A stretch of 32,342 nt of DNA from Candidatus Peregrinibacteria bacterium CG_4_9_14_0_2_um_filter_53_11 (GCA_002788775.1 PFRX01000016.1:458-32799); one strand, 5' to 3'; numbered from the stretch's first letter, positions 8,072 to 15,795 are shown. Notes: a model not told the origin generated them from the sequence alone. Numbers and translations: made by a program.

Positions 8072-9330
8072 CAGACAAAATTATCCAGGAACCTCCGATG
8101 CCACCGATGGCAAACGCAGACGTTACCTTTGAACAACTCGGCATATTACCAGTTATCAGCGACCTTCTTGCGAGACAGGGCATAAAAACCCCGACTCCGA
8201 TTCAGCACCAAGCTATCCCATCGGGAATTGAGGGGAAAGACATCGTGGGAATCGCTCAGACCGGAACGGGAAAGACCTTTGCTTTCGGCCTTCCCCTCCT
8301 CCAACGACTCGTTAGTTTTCCCCATGCACGGGCTCTCGTAGTCGTGCCCACTCGTGAGCTTGCACAGCAGGTTGATGAGTCACTACACGGAGTCGCACAA
8401 GCACTCAAAATTAACACGGCCGTCTTGATAGGTGGTGAGTCGATGAACGGGCAGATGTCCGCTCTTCGCAGAAATCCTCGCTTGGTTATAGCCACACCCG
8501 GCCGCCTCATAGACCATGCCGAACGACGCAGCATCCAGCTTCGTGCGATGACCATGGTGGTTCTTGATGAGGCGGATCGAATGCTCGACATGGGCTTCGC
8601 TCCTCAAATCAGAAAGGTTATGGAGCAGGTGGCACCCAAGCGACAGACGATGCTCTTTTCGGCAACAATGCCCGCCCCAATAATGTCGATGGCACACCGT
8701 TATATGTCTATCCCCATGCGCATCGAAGTTGCCCCCGCCGGAACCGCCGCTCGATTAGTTGAGCAGGAGGTCTTCGTCACAGACAGAAAAGGAAAGTTAC
8801 CACTTTTGGAAAAACTTCTTCACGAACATGGGGGAACGGTCCTTATTTTTACGCGAACTAAGCGTGGAGCGACGGGCCTCTGCGCCACTCTTCGAAAGCT
8901 GGGACTTTCTTCAGCCGAGATACACTCGAACCGCTCACAGCCCCAGCGAAAACGTGCCCTGGAAGATTTCAAGTCGGGACGAATCCGTATACTCGTAGCG
9001 ACAGATATTGCCGCCCGTGGAATCGACGTCGATGACATTGAGCTGGTCGTGAACTATGACCTTCCCGAAAATGCCGAAGACTACGTACACCGCATCGGAC
9101 GAACAGGACGCGCCGGAAAAACCGGTAAGGCCGTCTCATTCGCCTTTCCCGACGAACGAGGAAAGGTCAGTCAGATTGAGCGACTCATCCGCACAACGAT
9201 CAATACAACAAAGCTCGTCGAGTTCGATAGCTCAGCTCCCTCAGGCGGACGCCATTTTGCACCGCGTGGAGGACGAGGACGCAGCCCGGTAAGCCGAGGA
9301 GGCTTCCGCGGAGGAAGACGACGCCCCTAA
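8068..9330 (+). CDS. DEAD-box ATP-dependent RNA helicase, RhlE-like
   Basis: This is a complete 420-residue helicase. Visible motifs are the Q motif TPTPIQHQAIP (41-51), Walker A AQTGTGKT (63-70), PTRELAQQ, TPGRL, DEAD (167-170) followed by RMLDMGF as in RhlE, SAT (198-200), ARGIDV and HRIGRTGR (341-348). A short Arg/Gly-rich tail (about 393-420) resembles RGG RNA-binding tails. It should unwind RNA duplexes in ribosome assembly or RNA turnover. ATG 8068 has no Shine-Dalgarno site; a CTAAACCCCC run lies 9 nt upstream. Internal ATG 8098 is possible but would trim only the extreme N-terminus. Confidence 0.96.
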   Translation: MTDKIIQEPPMPPMANADVTFEQLGILPVISDLLARQGIKTPTPIQHQAIPSGIEGKDIVGIAQTGTGKTFAFGLPLLQRLVSFPHARALVVVPTRELAQQVDESLHGVAQALKINTAVLIGGESMNGQMSALRRNPRLVIATPGRLIDHAERRSIQLRAMTMVVLDEADRMLDMGFAPQIRKVMEQVAPKRQTMLFSATMPAPIMSMAHRYMSIPMRIEVAPAGTAARLVEQEVFVTDRKGKLPLLEKLLHEHGGTVLIFTRTKRGATGLCATLRKLGLSSAEIHSNRSQPQRKRALEDFKSGRIRILVATDIAARGIDVDDIELVVNYDLPENAEDYVHRIGRTGRAGKTGKAVSFAFPDERGKVSQIERLIRTTINTTKLVEFDSSAPSGGRHFAPRGGRGRSPVSRGGFRGGRRRP

Positions 9331-9430
9331 GCTCACTGCATATGAAGATGCGATGAGCCTGTCTTATAGTCTTGATGAATAGCTTGCGCCCTAGGTGGAT
9401 GAAGTACTAGCATGAGCCCAAGGACATTTA

Positions 9431-9838
9431 ATGACTATGCGAAACTCACCGCTTCCTTCAAATCACAGACACTACTGGCAGCGTGTGCCCTACATCGCCG
9501 AGCTGCTCCTAGTCCTGGGATTACTTGGGGGTGGTGCTCTCAGATTAACAATCTTCGCCGCCCCGTGGGGGCAAAATATCGTCAATGGGATTTGGTACTT
9601 CGGCGTTATCTCTTACACTGTTTTTTACGCTGTTAGAATTTCCATAGAAACACACAGACGAGAGGTGTGTGATCAAGGTCTAATAAAGCGCCTCAAAGAA
9701 CATGAACTCAGTTATGATGACATCGAGATACTGAGTGCGATGGTCAAGTCACACTGTAACTCCAAGGTAAAATACAACTATATCGCATGGCTCGCGATCT
9801 CGGTCATCTCGCTCATTAGCGCACTCATACTGACTTAA
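9431..9838 (+). CDS. Small three-helix membrane protein, unknown function
   Basis: The protein has 135 residues. Hydrophobic helices lie at about 22-43, 50-70 and 115-135, with a charged, helical cytoplasmic-type loop between the second and third (about 72-110, rich in Arg, Lys and Glu). I do not recognise the family. The start ATG 9431 is supported by AAGGA at 9420-9424 with a 6-nt spacer, one of the few good Shine-Dalgarno sites in the window. The overlapping ATG at 9412 is in another frame. A TATAGT at 9365-9370 could be a -10 box but lacks a convincing -35. Confidence 0.6.
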   Translation: MTMRNSPLPSNHRHYWQRVPYIAELLLVLGLLGGGALRLTIFAAPWGQNIVNGIWYFGVISYTVFYAVRISIETHRREVCDQGLIKRLKEHELSYDDIEILSAMVKSHCNSKVKYNYIAWLAISVISLISALILT

Positions 9839-9976
9839 TGAGGAGCGCAAAGTTGAGCAGGGGGGTTCAGTTTTTTTTCATCTGAAAATGCTATGAAAGA
9901 TGCAGAGTGATCTTTCGAGGTATCCCATTACTGTCGTGGCACACGCCATGACGAGGCTCTCCCATCGTGGAGATGA

Positions 9977-9984
9977 GAAGGAGG
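9977..9984 (+). promoter_or_regulatory. Strong Shine-Dalgarno site deciding a GTG start
   Basis: GAAGGAGG lies 7 nt before GTG 9992. It is the best ribosome-binding site in the window and contrasts with most genes here, which have none. Confidence 0.85.
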
Positions 9985-9991
9985 TTTGAGC

Positions 9992-10459
9992 GTGAAGATC
10001 TTGATGAGGCTGACTCTGGTCTTGTCCCTGGCCGCGATGAGCTGCGGGGAGTACGAAAACTCCACCGATGGCGTCTTCGTCTGGGATGACTCGGAGCCGA
10101 CGACGAGCGGAAAGCACAGCGATGAGCTGTGCATCATCCGTGATCGCGACTCACTCGTAGAGCTGCGACCGCGCTACGAAGAGCTGCTGCCCCCCTGCGA
10201 AGAGGGCTACCTGCGCGAAGAGCTGGACGTCAACCGCGAGACACCCTTCATGGTCAGTCTCACCGGACTGCCCGGCGTCGAGTACTGCGCTCAGATTCTG
10301 CGGGAGAGCGGCTACCTGACGATCTCGCACCGGACCGGAAGCGTCCGCCGCGAAGGCGACGTCTTCACCTGGTGCGTCACGCCCACCGACTACACCCCCG
10401 AGATGATCCTGCTCCGCTCGCTCACCGAACACGTGCGCTGCACGCTCGTAGTTCCCTGA
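9992..10459 (+). CDS. Putative lipoprotein, GC-rich and probably acquired
   Basis: The protein has 155 residues from GTG 9992. A hydrophobic N-terminus ending in SLAAMSC (Cys18) looks like a lipoprotein signal, although Ala at the -3 position is unusual. The mature part has several cysteines (about six after Cys18) that could form disulfides, and no domain I recognise. Composition differs from its neighbours: by hand count, 10141-10200 has 39 G+C of 60 and 10321-10380 has 41 of 60, whereas 9781-9840 has 30 of 60. Codons end mostly in G or C. With the strong ribosome-binding site and the GC-rich hairpin after it, this suggests a recently transferred gene, or a chimeric join in assembly. Confidence 0.65.
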   Translation: MKILMRLTLVLSLAAMSCGEYENSTDGVFVWDDSEPTTSGKHSDELCIIRDRDSLVELRPRYEELLPPCEEGYLREELDVNRETPFMVSLTGLPGVEYCAQILRESGYLTISHRTGSVRREGDVFTWCVTPTDYTPEMILLRSLTEHVRCTLVVP

Positions 10460-10471
10460 GGAGCTTCAACC

Positions 10472-10504
10472 GGGCAGCGGGCCGGCTACGCCGGCCCGCT
10501 GCCC
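10472..10504. terminator. Perfect 15-bp GC-rich hairpin, likely terminator of the lipoprotein gene
   Basis: Arms 10472-10486 (begins GGGCAGCGGGCC) and 10490-10504 are exact reverse complements around a TAC loop, 12 nt after the stop codon. No T-tract follows, so it is either a terminator of the style seen in high-GC genomes or an mRNA-end stabiliser. Confidence 0.65.
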
Positions 10505-10618
10505 TCCCTCCCGAGATTCCTGTCCCCGAAGACGAGGGAAAAAACGCCCTGCTCCAGCGGATGGAGGGGCTCATTTTCCGTCTTCCGAGGGCACCTTGCC
10601 GAGCTGAAAAATTCATGG

Positions 10619-10645
10619 TTGAACGCACAGATCTTATGGTACAAT
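10619..10645 (+). promoter_or_regulatory. Promoter of the 10680 membrane protein and fusion gene
   Basis: TACAAT (10640-10645) is preceded by TGG, giving an extended -10. TTGAAC at 10619-10624 is a -35 candidate with a short 15-nt spacer. The leader to ATG 10680 would be about 28 nt and ends with TTTAACTCCCCC at 10665-10676. Confidence 0.5.
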
Positions 10646-10679
10646 CCAAAGTAATTATTGATTCTTTAACTCCCCCGTT

Positions 10680-11072
10680 ATGCACACCTCATCTCTTCTC
10701 TGGGCACAGATGCTCAGCGTCCCCTTCCTTCTTGTAGGAATCGGTTTCCTACTCAACTCCGAATACTACCGAAAGATGTACAAAGACTTCATAAAAATGC
10801 CCAGCACGATTTTTACGTGGGGAGTTCTAACGACAGTCCTCGGACTCGCTATGGTAGTTAACCACAACGTTTGGAATGGAGCCTGGTGGACGACACTGAT
10901 CACTGTTCTCGGTATCCTAACACTGGTGAAGGGGCTCTTCCTCTTGGTCTTCCCCAATGTCATGGAAGAGATGGCCAAGCCTTGGCTCAAGTCATCCGGT
11001 CTGATGTATTTCAGCGGCGCCTTCACAGCGGTTCTGGGGCTGATCCTCGGCTACTACGGCTTCATCGCCTAA
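10680..11072 (+). CDS. Small four-helix membrane protein, unknown function
   Basis: The protein has 130 residues with four hydrophobic helices, at about 6-25, 45-62, 70-90 and 105-128, and little else. I do not recognise a family. It starts at ATG 10680 without a Shine-Dalgarno site, with a TTTAACTCCCCC motif 3 nt upstream. The next gene, the DUF1624-dehydrogenase fusion, starts 13 nt after its stop, so the two are probably co-transcribed and may act together at the membrane. Confidence 0.65.
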   Translation: MHTSSLLWAQMLSVPFLLVGIGFLLNSEYYRKMYKDFIKMPSTIFTWGVLTTVLGLAMVVNHNVWNGAWWTTLITVLGILTLVKGLFLLVFPNVMEEMAKPWLKSSGLMYFSGAFTAVLGLILGYYGFIA

Positions 11073-11085
11073 TACAAGAAGTTAT

Positions 11086-12867
11086 ATGAAAAAGAGCAGC
11101 AAGAACCGCCTCGTCCTTATAGACATACTGCGCGGTAGTGCACTCGTGGGCATGGTAGTATTCCATGCCCTTTTCATTTTGGACTTTTATGGAATCCAGA
11201 ACTTCGATTTATTTAGCGGGGGGTGGGATGTTTTCGGTACGATCATACGACTGACCTTTCTTGGTCTGGCCGGAGTGAGTGTCGGACTTTCCTACGAGCG
11301 ACACAACTCACGCGCACGCATTGTTAAACATGGTGAGGTAGTGCTCCTTGCCGGGCTGGCAATCACGCTGGCAACGAGGCTCTCCGTACCCGGTTGGTTT
11401 GTCCGGTTTGGGATTCTACATCTCATCGGAGTCTCTATCCTGATTTTGAGTGTAGTGGGACGACGACCGCGGACAGCCTTTATTATGGGGATTGCAGTTC
11501 TAATCATGACTCCGGTGGTAGCGAGCATACGGGGCAGTGGAATAGTGGGCTACAGCCTTGGAATGGCTCAGAGTGAAGCAATCTCGAGTCTGGACTACTT
11601 TCCCCTCTTCCCCTGGTTCGGCTTCATCGCTTTAGGGATGTGGCTCGGGCACTATCTGATGAGGTACCTTAGCACGACGCCGACCACGGCCCCCCTCCCA
11701 GTCCGCCCTCTCATCTTCATGGGCAGGCACGCACTTATGATCTATATGACTCACGTACCGCTCATCATCGCAGCCTTCATCGTACTCGGCATACTCCCCC
11801 TTGGATCAGTTATTTTCACTCCGGAAAATCAACCGAACGGTCCCACTGAGGAGGTCCCCCGAGAGCTGACGATATCCGCTTCAAACCTCTCAATCCCTTG
11901 GGAAGTAGCGCCCCTTTCGAATGGAGAGCTCCTCGTCACAGAACGAACGGGCTCACTCGTGAAGATTGATCCCACCTCTCAAAAACGAATTACTATTGAG
12001 GGAGTCCATCATAGTGGCGAAGGTGGACTACTGGGCCTCGCGCTCCACCCAAACTTCGAAAACAACCATCGGATCTACCTCTACCTCACAACTCTTACAT
12101 CCGAAGGGACACGTAACCGCGTGGAGAGCTACCTCTTTGATGGAAAAAACCTGAGCGAGCAGCTGACGATTATCGAAGGCATCCCGGGCTCACGCTTCCA
12201 TGATGGAGGAAGAATCGCCTTCGGTCCCGACGGGCTGCTCTATATAACGACGGGGGATGCACAAAATTCGGCAAACGCTCAGGAGATCAACTCTCTTGCG
12301 GGAAAAATCCTACGACTTACCGACACGGGCGAAGTTCCCACGGATAACCCGTTCAACAATGCCGTCTACTCCTATGGCCACCGCAATCCGCAAGGACTCG
12401 CTTGGGACTCAACGGGCCGGCTCTGGGCTACGGAACACGGACGCTCCGGAGTTAGCTCAGGCTTTGATGAACTCAACAAGATAGAAAAAGGGGGCAACTA
12501 TGGCTGGCCCACAATCGAGGGTGGCGCTGAGGCTCAGGGGCTCATCACACCGGCGGCGCACTCGGGAGCTACAACCACATGGGCACCGGCCGATGCACTC
12601 TACTATAAGGGGAGTATATTTTTCACCGGCCTCCGAGGAGAGTCCCTGTACGAGGCAGTTATTAACGAGGCGGAAGGAAGTGTGACTGAGATTAAAACTC
12701 ACCTCGTGGGCCAGTTCGGACGTCTCCGAGGACTTGCCCTCAACCAAGATGAAACATCTCTTTTCATCACCACATCCAATACGGACGGCCGAGGCGTTGC
12801 AGCCGACCAAGATGATCGCCTGATCAAGCTCCCTCTAGCAGCTATTGAAGGAGCAATCGGCAAGTAG
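11086..12867 (+). CDS. Fusion: DUF1624/heparan-glucosaminide acetyltransferase-like membrane domain plus PQQ-type sugar dehydrogenase
   Basis: One open frame of 593 residues. Residues 9-240 form a multi-helix membrane domain of the DUF1624/HGSNAT type, with the N-terminal signature LIDILRGSALVGMVVFHALF and a C-terminal GRHALMIYMTHVPL. Residues about 258-590 match the glucose/sorbosone (aldose sugar) dehydrogenase propeller: PWEVAPLSNGELLVTERTG, GLLGLALHPNF, FHDGGRIAFGPDGLLY (His372 is a likely catalytic base), YGHRNPQGLAW and GGNYGWP. The dehydrogenase should lie outside the membrane and oxidise sugars with PQQ; the membrane half may move acetyl groups to a glycan. These domains are normally separate proteins. 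A weak AGAAG precedes ATG 11086. Confidence 0.9.
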   Translation: MKKSSKNRLVLIDILRGSALVGMVVFHALFILDFYGIQNFDLFSGGWDVFGTIIRLTFLGLAGVSVGLSYERHNSRARIVKHGEVVLLAGLAITLATRLSVPGWFVRFGILHLIGVSILILSVVGRRPRTAFIMGIAVLIMTPVVASIRGSGIVGYSLGMAQSEAISSLDYFPLFPWFGFIALGMWLGHYLMRYLSTTPTTAPLPVRPLIFMGRHALMIYMTHVPLIIAAFIVLGILPLGSVIFTPENQPNGPTEEVPRELTISASNLSIPWEVAPLSNGELLVTERTGSLVKIDPTSQKRITIEGVHHSGEGGLLGLALHPNFENNHRIYLYLTTLTSEGTRNRVESYLFDGKNLSEQLTIIEGIPGSRFHDGGRIAFGPDGLLYITTGDAQNSANAQEINSLAGKILRLTDTGEVPTDNPFNNAVYSYGHRNPQGLAWDSTGRLWATEHGRSGVSSGFDELNKIEKGGNYGWPTIEGGAEAQGLITPAAHSGATTTWAPADALYYKGSIFFTGLRGESLYEAVINEAEGSVTEIKTHLVGQFGRLRGLALNQDETSLFITTSNTDGRGVAADQDDRLIKLPLAAIEGAIGK

Positions 12868-12873
12868 AAATAA

Positions 12874-12902
12874 TTGACCATCAACTCAATATCTCGTAGT
12901 TT
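12874..12902 (+). promoter_or_regulatory. Promoter of secreted protein 12909, leaderless type
   Basis: TTGACC (12874-12879), a 17-nt spacer and TAGTTT (12897-12902) are followed by 6 nt and ATG 12909. The -10 box is weak. The spacing matches the other leaderless promoters. Confidence 0.45.
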
Positions 12903-12908
12903 TTTGGT

Positions 12909-13892
12909 ATGAAGATAAAGCATTTTGAAAACGCAGCGAAGATCGTAGGCATTCTATGCCTGATGGTTATATTGGGCGCACTCGTAAGACTGGGAACAAA
13001 GATAAGTCCACAACACCAGCTCAACGACGTCCTAGCTACGGCACCTGTTTTAGACTCGGTTGCCGTAGCCGTGCTGAGCGGAGGTCAAGACATTAGTGGC
13101 TCAACGGCAGGCAGTGGGGTCAATCCGTTTAGCCTCATTGAAAACACCACAACCACCCTCTATGTCTCAGGCGTAGCACATGACGACAACGGTTGTGATG
13201 ATATCGAGGCCGGCCTCACCAGCTGGACTCTCGACGTCTACCGAACCGATGCAAACGGCGGGGCGAGCTGCTCTCCCGATGGGCGCTCATGCTACGATGG
13301 AACAGCAGACGGCAGCTCTATAACAACAAGCAACTGCACTCCCGGAGGCGCGGATTTTGATCTGGATTTCGAGTGGCGCATTCCCATTAACTACTATGCC
13401 GATGCGACCGACACCGGCGACTATGCCTCAAGCGACTGGAGCGCACGAGTGAGCGTTGCAGATACCTCCCTTTCACTTTCAAACTCCATCACACGTTTTT
13501 TCGAGGTTGCCACACTACGGGCTCTGAATATCTCAAGCGGCATATCCTATCCGGCTGTCTCACTGGGAGAGTATACTTCTGAGCAGCCCCTGGTTATAAT
13601 TAATAGTGGCAACAGCATGATCGACGTGGAGATCTCCGCCGATGGGAATATGATCTGTGATAGCGGCTCAATCGATGTAAGCAACACTCTCTACTCAACA
13701 ACCCAAGGCTCACCGTACGGCGAGAAGGTGGGCCTCTCAACCTCCCCCACAGCAGTAGACCTTAACCTTATCAAGACAACCGACGGAACGCCCTCAACCT
13801 CGACCCTCTATCTCAATCTCCACCTTCCTGAAGTCGGCGCCGGCGGCAACTGTGCCAACACGATACAAGTAAATGCCACCGCAGGAAGCTAA
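12909..13892 (+). CDS. Secreted or membrane-anchored beta-rich protein, unknown function
   Basis: The protein has 327 residues. A hydrophobic segment at about 10-28 is a signal peptide or N-terminal anchor. The rest is rich in Ser, Thr, Asp and Gly and has predicted short beta strands, as in bacterial surface proteins with immunoglobulin-like folds. Cysteines are concentrated in the first mature third (around CDDIEAG, CSPDGRSCYDG and SNCTPGG) and occur twice later, so disulfides are likely. No catalytic motif is seen. It could be a surface-layer or pilus-like component (inference). ATG 12909 sits 6 nt after a -10-like box and has no Shine-Dalgarno site. Confidence 0.65.
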   Translation: MKIKHFENAAKIVGILCLMVILGALVRLGTKISPQHQLNDVLATAPVLDSVAVAVLSGGQDISGSTAGSGVNPFSLIENTTTTLYVSGVAHDDNGCDDIEAGLTSWTLDVYRTDANGGASCSPDGRSCYDGTADGSSITTSNCTPGGADFDLDFEWRIPINYYADATDTGDYASSDWSARVSVADTSLSLSNSITRFFEVATLRALNISSGISYPAVSLGEYTSEQPLVIINSGNSMIDVEISADGNMICDSGSIDVSNTLYSTTQGSPYGEKVGLSTSPTAVDLNLIKTTDGTPSTSTLYLNLHLPEVGAGGNCANTIQVNATAGS

Positions 13893-13950
13893 GACTCAGT
13901 TACTACCCCAACATAAAAACCTTACTTCAAAAACCTTTAACCCCATTATT

Positions 13951-14190
13951 ATGTTGATATTAATTCACCGCGAAGACTGCCACTACTCTGCAAAAGTTCG
14001 GCAGTTCATGTCCGACAACAACGTCAGCTACATCTCCTTGGTGAGTCAGAAGGGCTCTCCCTCACGTGAGATTCTCCGCAAGCTGGGAGGACAAGAACAG
14101 GTCCCCTTCCTCATCGACACAGACACCGGCACGATGATGTACGAGTCTGCGGATATCATAAATTACGTGGGAGAACACTACGTAAGGTAA
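13951..14190 (+). CDS. Glutaredoxin-like protein, monothiol CHYS motif
   Basis: This is a 79-residue thioredoxin-fold protein. Cys10 lies in ECHYS-type context (EDCHYS), so the active site is CxxS rather than CxxC. QVPFL carries the conserved cis-proline, and the ending YESADIINYV resembles glutaredoxins and the N-terminal domain of glutathione S-transferases. It could handle glutathione-type mixed disulfides or bind iron-sulfur clusters; the glutamate-cysteine ligase relative at 24016 would fit a low-molecular-weight thiol here (inference). The frame is open to 13873, but ATG 13951 gives a standard glutaredoxin length. TTTAACCCC lies 6 nt before the start. Confidence 0.8.
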   Translation: MLILIHREDCHYSAKVRQFMSDNNVSYISLVSQKGSPSREILRKLGGQEQVPFLIDTDTGTMMYESADIINYVGEHYVR

Positions 14191-14236
14191 GGCCGTCAAC
14201 TGCCAAAAGCAGGCCACCGCTAAAACACCTCGCGCA

Positions 14237-14569
14237 CTACCAGTGAGCAATAACCCTTCCCACAACATCTGCATCCGGAACTCCACCAAAGACGAGGCTG
14301 TCATCGCCCTCTTTTAGATTATCCGCTCGCACCTGCCAGCGATTGCTCTCGTAAGTTACCGCTCGCTTAACCATAATCAGCCCTTCTTTTCTAAAGACGA
14401 GAATATCCCCCCTCCGCTTTGGAGCCCAGGAAAAAACGAGCAGCCTACTCCCCTCCTTCAGCGTTGGCTCCATACTCTTACCTCCAACGACAAAAAAACG
14501 GAGCGGAGCGAGGCGCTTAACAAAGGAACTAAGCCTGTTTCGTAGCCTTAAATATATCGGCGACTTCAT
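14237..14569 (-). CDS. sodX: Nickel-type superoxide dismutase maturation protease (S24/S26 family)
   Basis: The protein has 110 residues and is a small serine-lysine peptidase of the signal-peptidase type. GKSMEPTLKEG holds the catalytic serine (Ser32), IMVKRAV the general-base lysine (Lys68), and GDDSLVFGGVP corresponds to the GDxxxxSxDSRxFG block. No clear membrane helix is seen, which suits the NiSOD maturation protease rather than a true signal peptidase. It should remove the N-terminal extension of SodN to expose His1. ATG 14569 lies inside the end of sodN, so the genes overlap by 41 nt; TTG 14575 is an alternative. Adjacent sodN makes the specific name secure. Confidence 0.9.
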   Translation of the reverse strand: MKSPIYLRLRNRLSSFVKRLAPLRFFVVGGKSMEPTLKEGSRLLVFSWAPKRRGDILVFRKEGLIMVKRAVTYESNRWQVRADNLKEGDDSLVFGGVPDADVVGRVIAHW

Positions 14570-14975
14570 GGACAAGATCGTGAAGTTTTTTTACCTCGGC
14601 GAGGTCGACCGTCCTCTTCACAACGGAACACTGCTTGGTGGTCTTCCAGACAAGATCGTGAAGGTTGGGCCACTTTTCAAGGTGCTCAGGTTTGAAGTAG
14701 TCGGTCCACAAGATAAGAACCTGCTCTTTGCAAATCTGAGCGTACTCTTCCTTAACCATAACCGCACGCGTGACTGTGTTGTGATACTCAAGTCGGTGCG
14801 CCTGGTCATCATGGGCGGGTTCCTCAAGAGCGGCCAGCTTGTCGACCAGCTTCATACAAGTCTCGACGGCCCAGCTCATAGAATCAACTTCATAAACACC
14901 GCACGGAACATCACAGTGAGCATGTGCGGGAGTGGGTTTGATTGAGTTGTTCAGAAAAGAAAGAAGTGTATTCAT
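14529..14975 (-). CDS. sodN: Nickel superoxide dismutase
   Basis: This is a 148-residue precursor. Residues 20-28, HCDVPCGVY, match the NiSOD hook: His1, Cys2 and Cys6 of the mature enzyme bind nickel and Tyr9 gates the site. A 19-residue leader ending in PTPAHA must be removed just before the histidine, the job of the adjacent SodX. The rest is helical, with SWAVETC, HRLEYHNTVTRAVMVKEEYA and DLVWKTTKQCS as in the four-helix bundle. It disproportionates superoxide in the cytoplasm. The overlap with sodX suggests translational coupling. ATG 14975 lies 6 nt after a TATACT box, so the mRNA should be leaderless. Confidence 0.95.
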   Translation of the reverse strand: MNTLLSFLNNSIKPTPAHAHCDVPCGVYEVDSMSWAVETCMKLVDKLAALEEPAHDDQAHRLEYHNTVTRAVMVKEEYAQICKEQVLILWTDYFKPEHLEKWPNLHDLVWKTTKQCSVVKRTVDLAEVKKLHDLVHEVADIFKATKQA

Positions 14976-14981
14976 ACACTC

Positions 14982-15010
14982 AGTATAGGCCGATCAGCGG
15001 GCATTTTCAA
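14982..15010 (-). promoter_or_regulatory. sodN promoter, leaderless type
   Basis: On the minus strand TTGAAA (15010-15005), exactly 17 nt, and TATACT (14987-14982) are followed by 6 nt and ATG 14975. Both boxes are near consensus. Transcription should start at the A of ATG. No nickel- or redox-responsive operator is recognised. Confidence 0.75.
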
Positions 15011-15113
15011 ACGGGCCTCAGGCCGCGATCATACCGTCCACGTGCTGCTGACTCCCAGTATTTCGCCAGTCCAAGGCATCTCCCGATTTCAAACATACAC
15101 AATCAACAAGGAG

Positions 15114-15122
15114 TGCTATACT
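15114..15122 (+). promoter_or_regulatory. Extended -10 promoter of the SLH protein gene
   Basis: TGCTATACT is an extended -10 element and recurs exactly upstream of ung at 17217-17225. The -35 is poor (CATACA). The leader to ATG 15154 is about 25 nt and contains CTTAACGCCC. Confidence 0.6.
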
Positions 15123-15153
15123 GCTAAAAATAGTACTCTTAACGCCCAAACTC

Positions 15154-15795
15154 ATGAAAAAAATCATCATTGCGCTCAGCACGCTCTCTATCTTGAGCCT
15201 CTCCGTTGCGGCCTATGCGGCTTTTGGCTTTAAGGATCTTCCCGAAAATGAATGGTACAGCGCAGCAGTCATGCATATGAGTAACTCCGGTATCGTCAAC
15301 GGCTATCCCGACGAGACGTTTCGCCCAAATGAGAAGGTAAACCGTGCCGAACTGAGCGTAATGCTCCTCCAGACCCTCAGGCACCTCCGCGATCCCGAGA
15401 CGCTCTGTGTCGTCAATCCGGGAATAACGGCAAGTGGAAGACCGAAACTTCTGGTGAACAACCACTATAGAGAAAGTCAACAGTTCCTTGGGGCCATCTT
15501 CACGGCGGATGACTGCGGACTCGGAAACAGCCTCGACAAGGTCTGGGGGGTCGATCTGAGCGCTAATCCACGGACATACACACTGGGCTCAACAGTAGAA
15601 CTCTCAACCTATCCAACCGCAAAGTTTCGGGCGGCCCTCAAAGAAGCGGGCTTCAAAGCGATCTGCGATGGAGAGCTCGAACAGAGCTGCACCCAGTGGC
15701 AGCTCCTTGGCAAAAACGTGCCCATATCGAAGCTCCTGAAGCTAAAAGATTTCGCCCCCCTCATGGTGCGGGATGACTGCGTCTACTGCGGCTAG
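15154..15795 (+). CDS. Secreted protein with one S-layer homology (SLH) domain
   Basis: The protein has 213 residues. A signal peptide ([16 protein letters not shown] then VAAYAA) leads into a single SLH repeat at about 26-75: [42 protein letters not shown] domains bind cell-wall polymers and usually occur in threes, so a lone copy suggests multimerisation or a divergent anchor. The remainder, about 80-213, has paired cysteines (including CDGELEQSC and the terminal DDCVYCG) and no recognised domain. The ATG is 6 nt after CTTAACGCCC. Its stop shares a CTAG with the convergent msrA. Confidence 0.85.
   Translation: MKKIIIALSTLSILSLSVAAYAAFGFKDLPENEWYSAAVMHMSNSGIVNGYPDETFRPNEKVNRAELSVMLLQTLRHLRDPETLCVVNPGITASGRPKLLVNNHYRESQQFLGAIFTADDCGLGNSLDKVWGVDLSANPRTYTLGSTVELSTYPTAKFRAALKEAGFKAICDGELEQSCTQWQLLGKNVPISKLLKLKDFAPLMVRDDCVYCG

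Noticed and set aside
9861-9888. TTCAG and CTGAA arms around a T8 run as a terminator after the 9431 gene
   Set aside because: The T-run is in the loop instead of after the stem and the stem is only 5 bp.
10372-10737. 121-codon plus-strand frame across the GC-rich hairpin
   Set aside because: It runs through the lipoprotein gene, the hairpin and the 10680 promoter, and its product is low-complexity.
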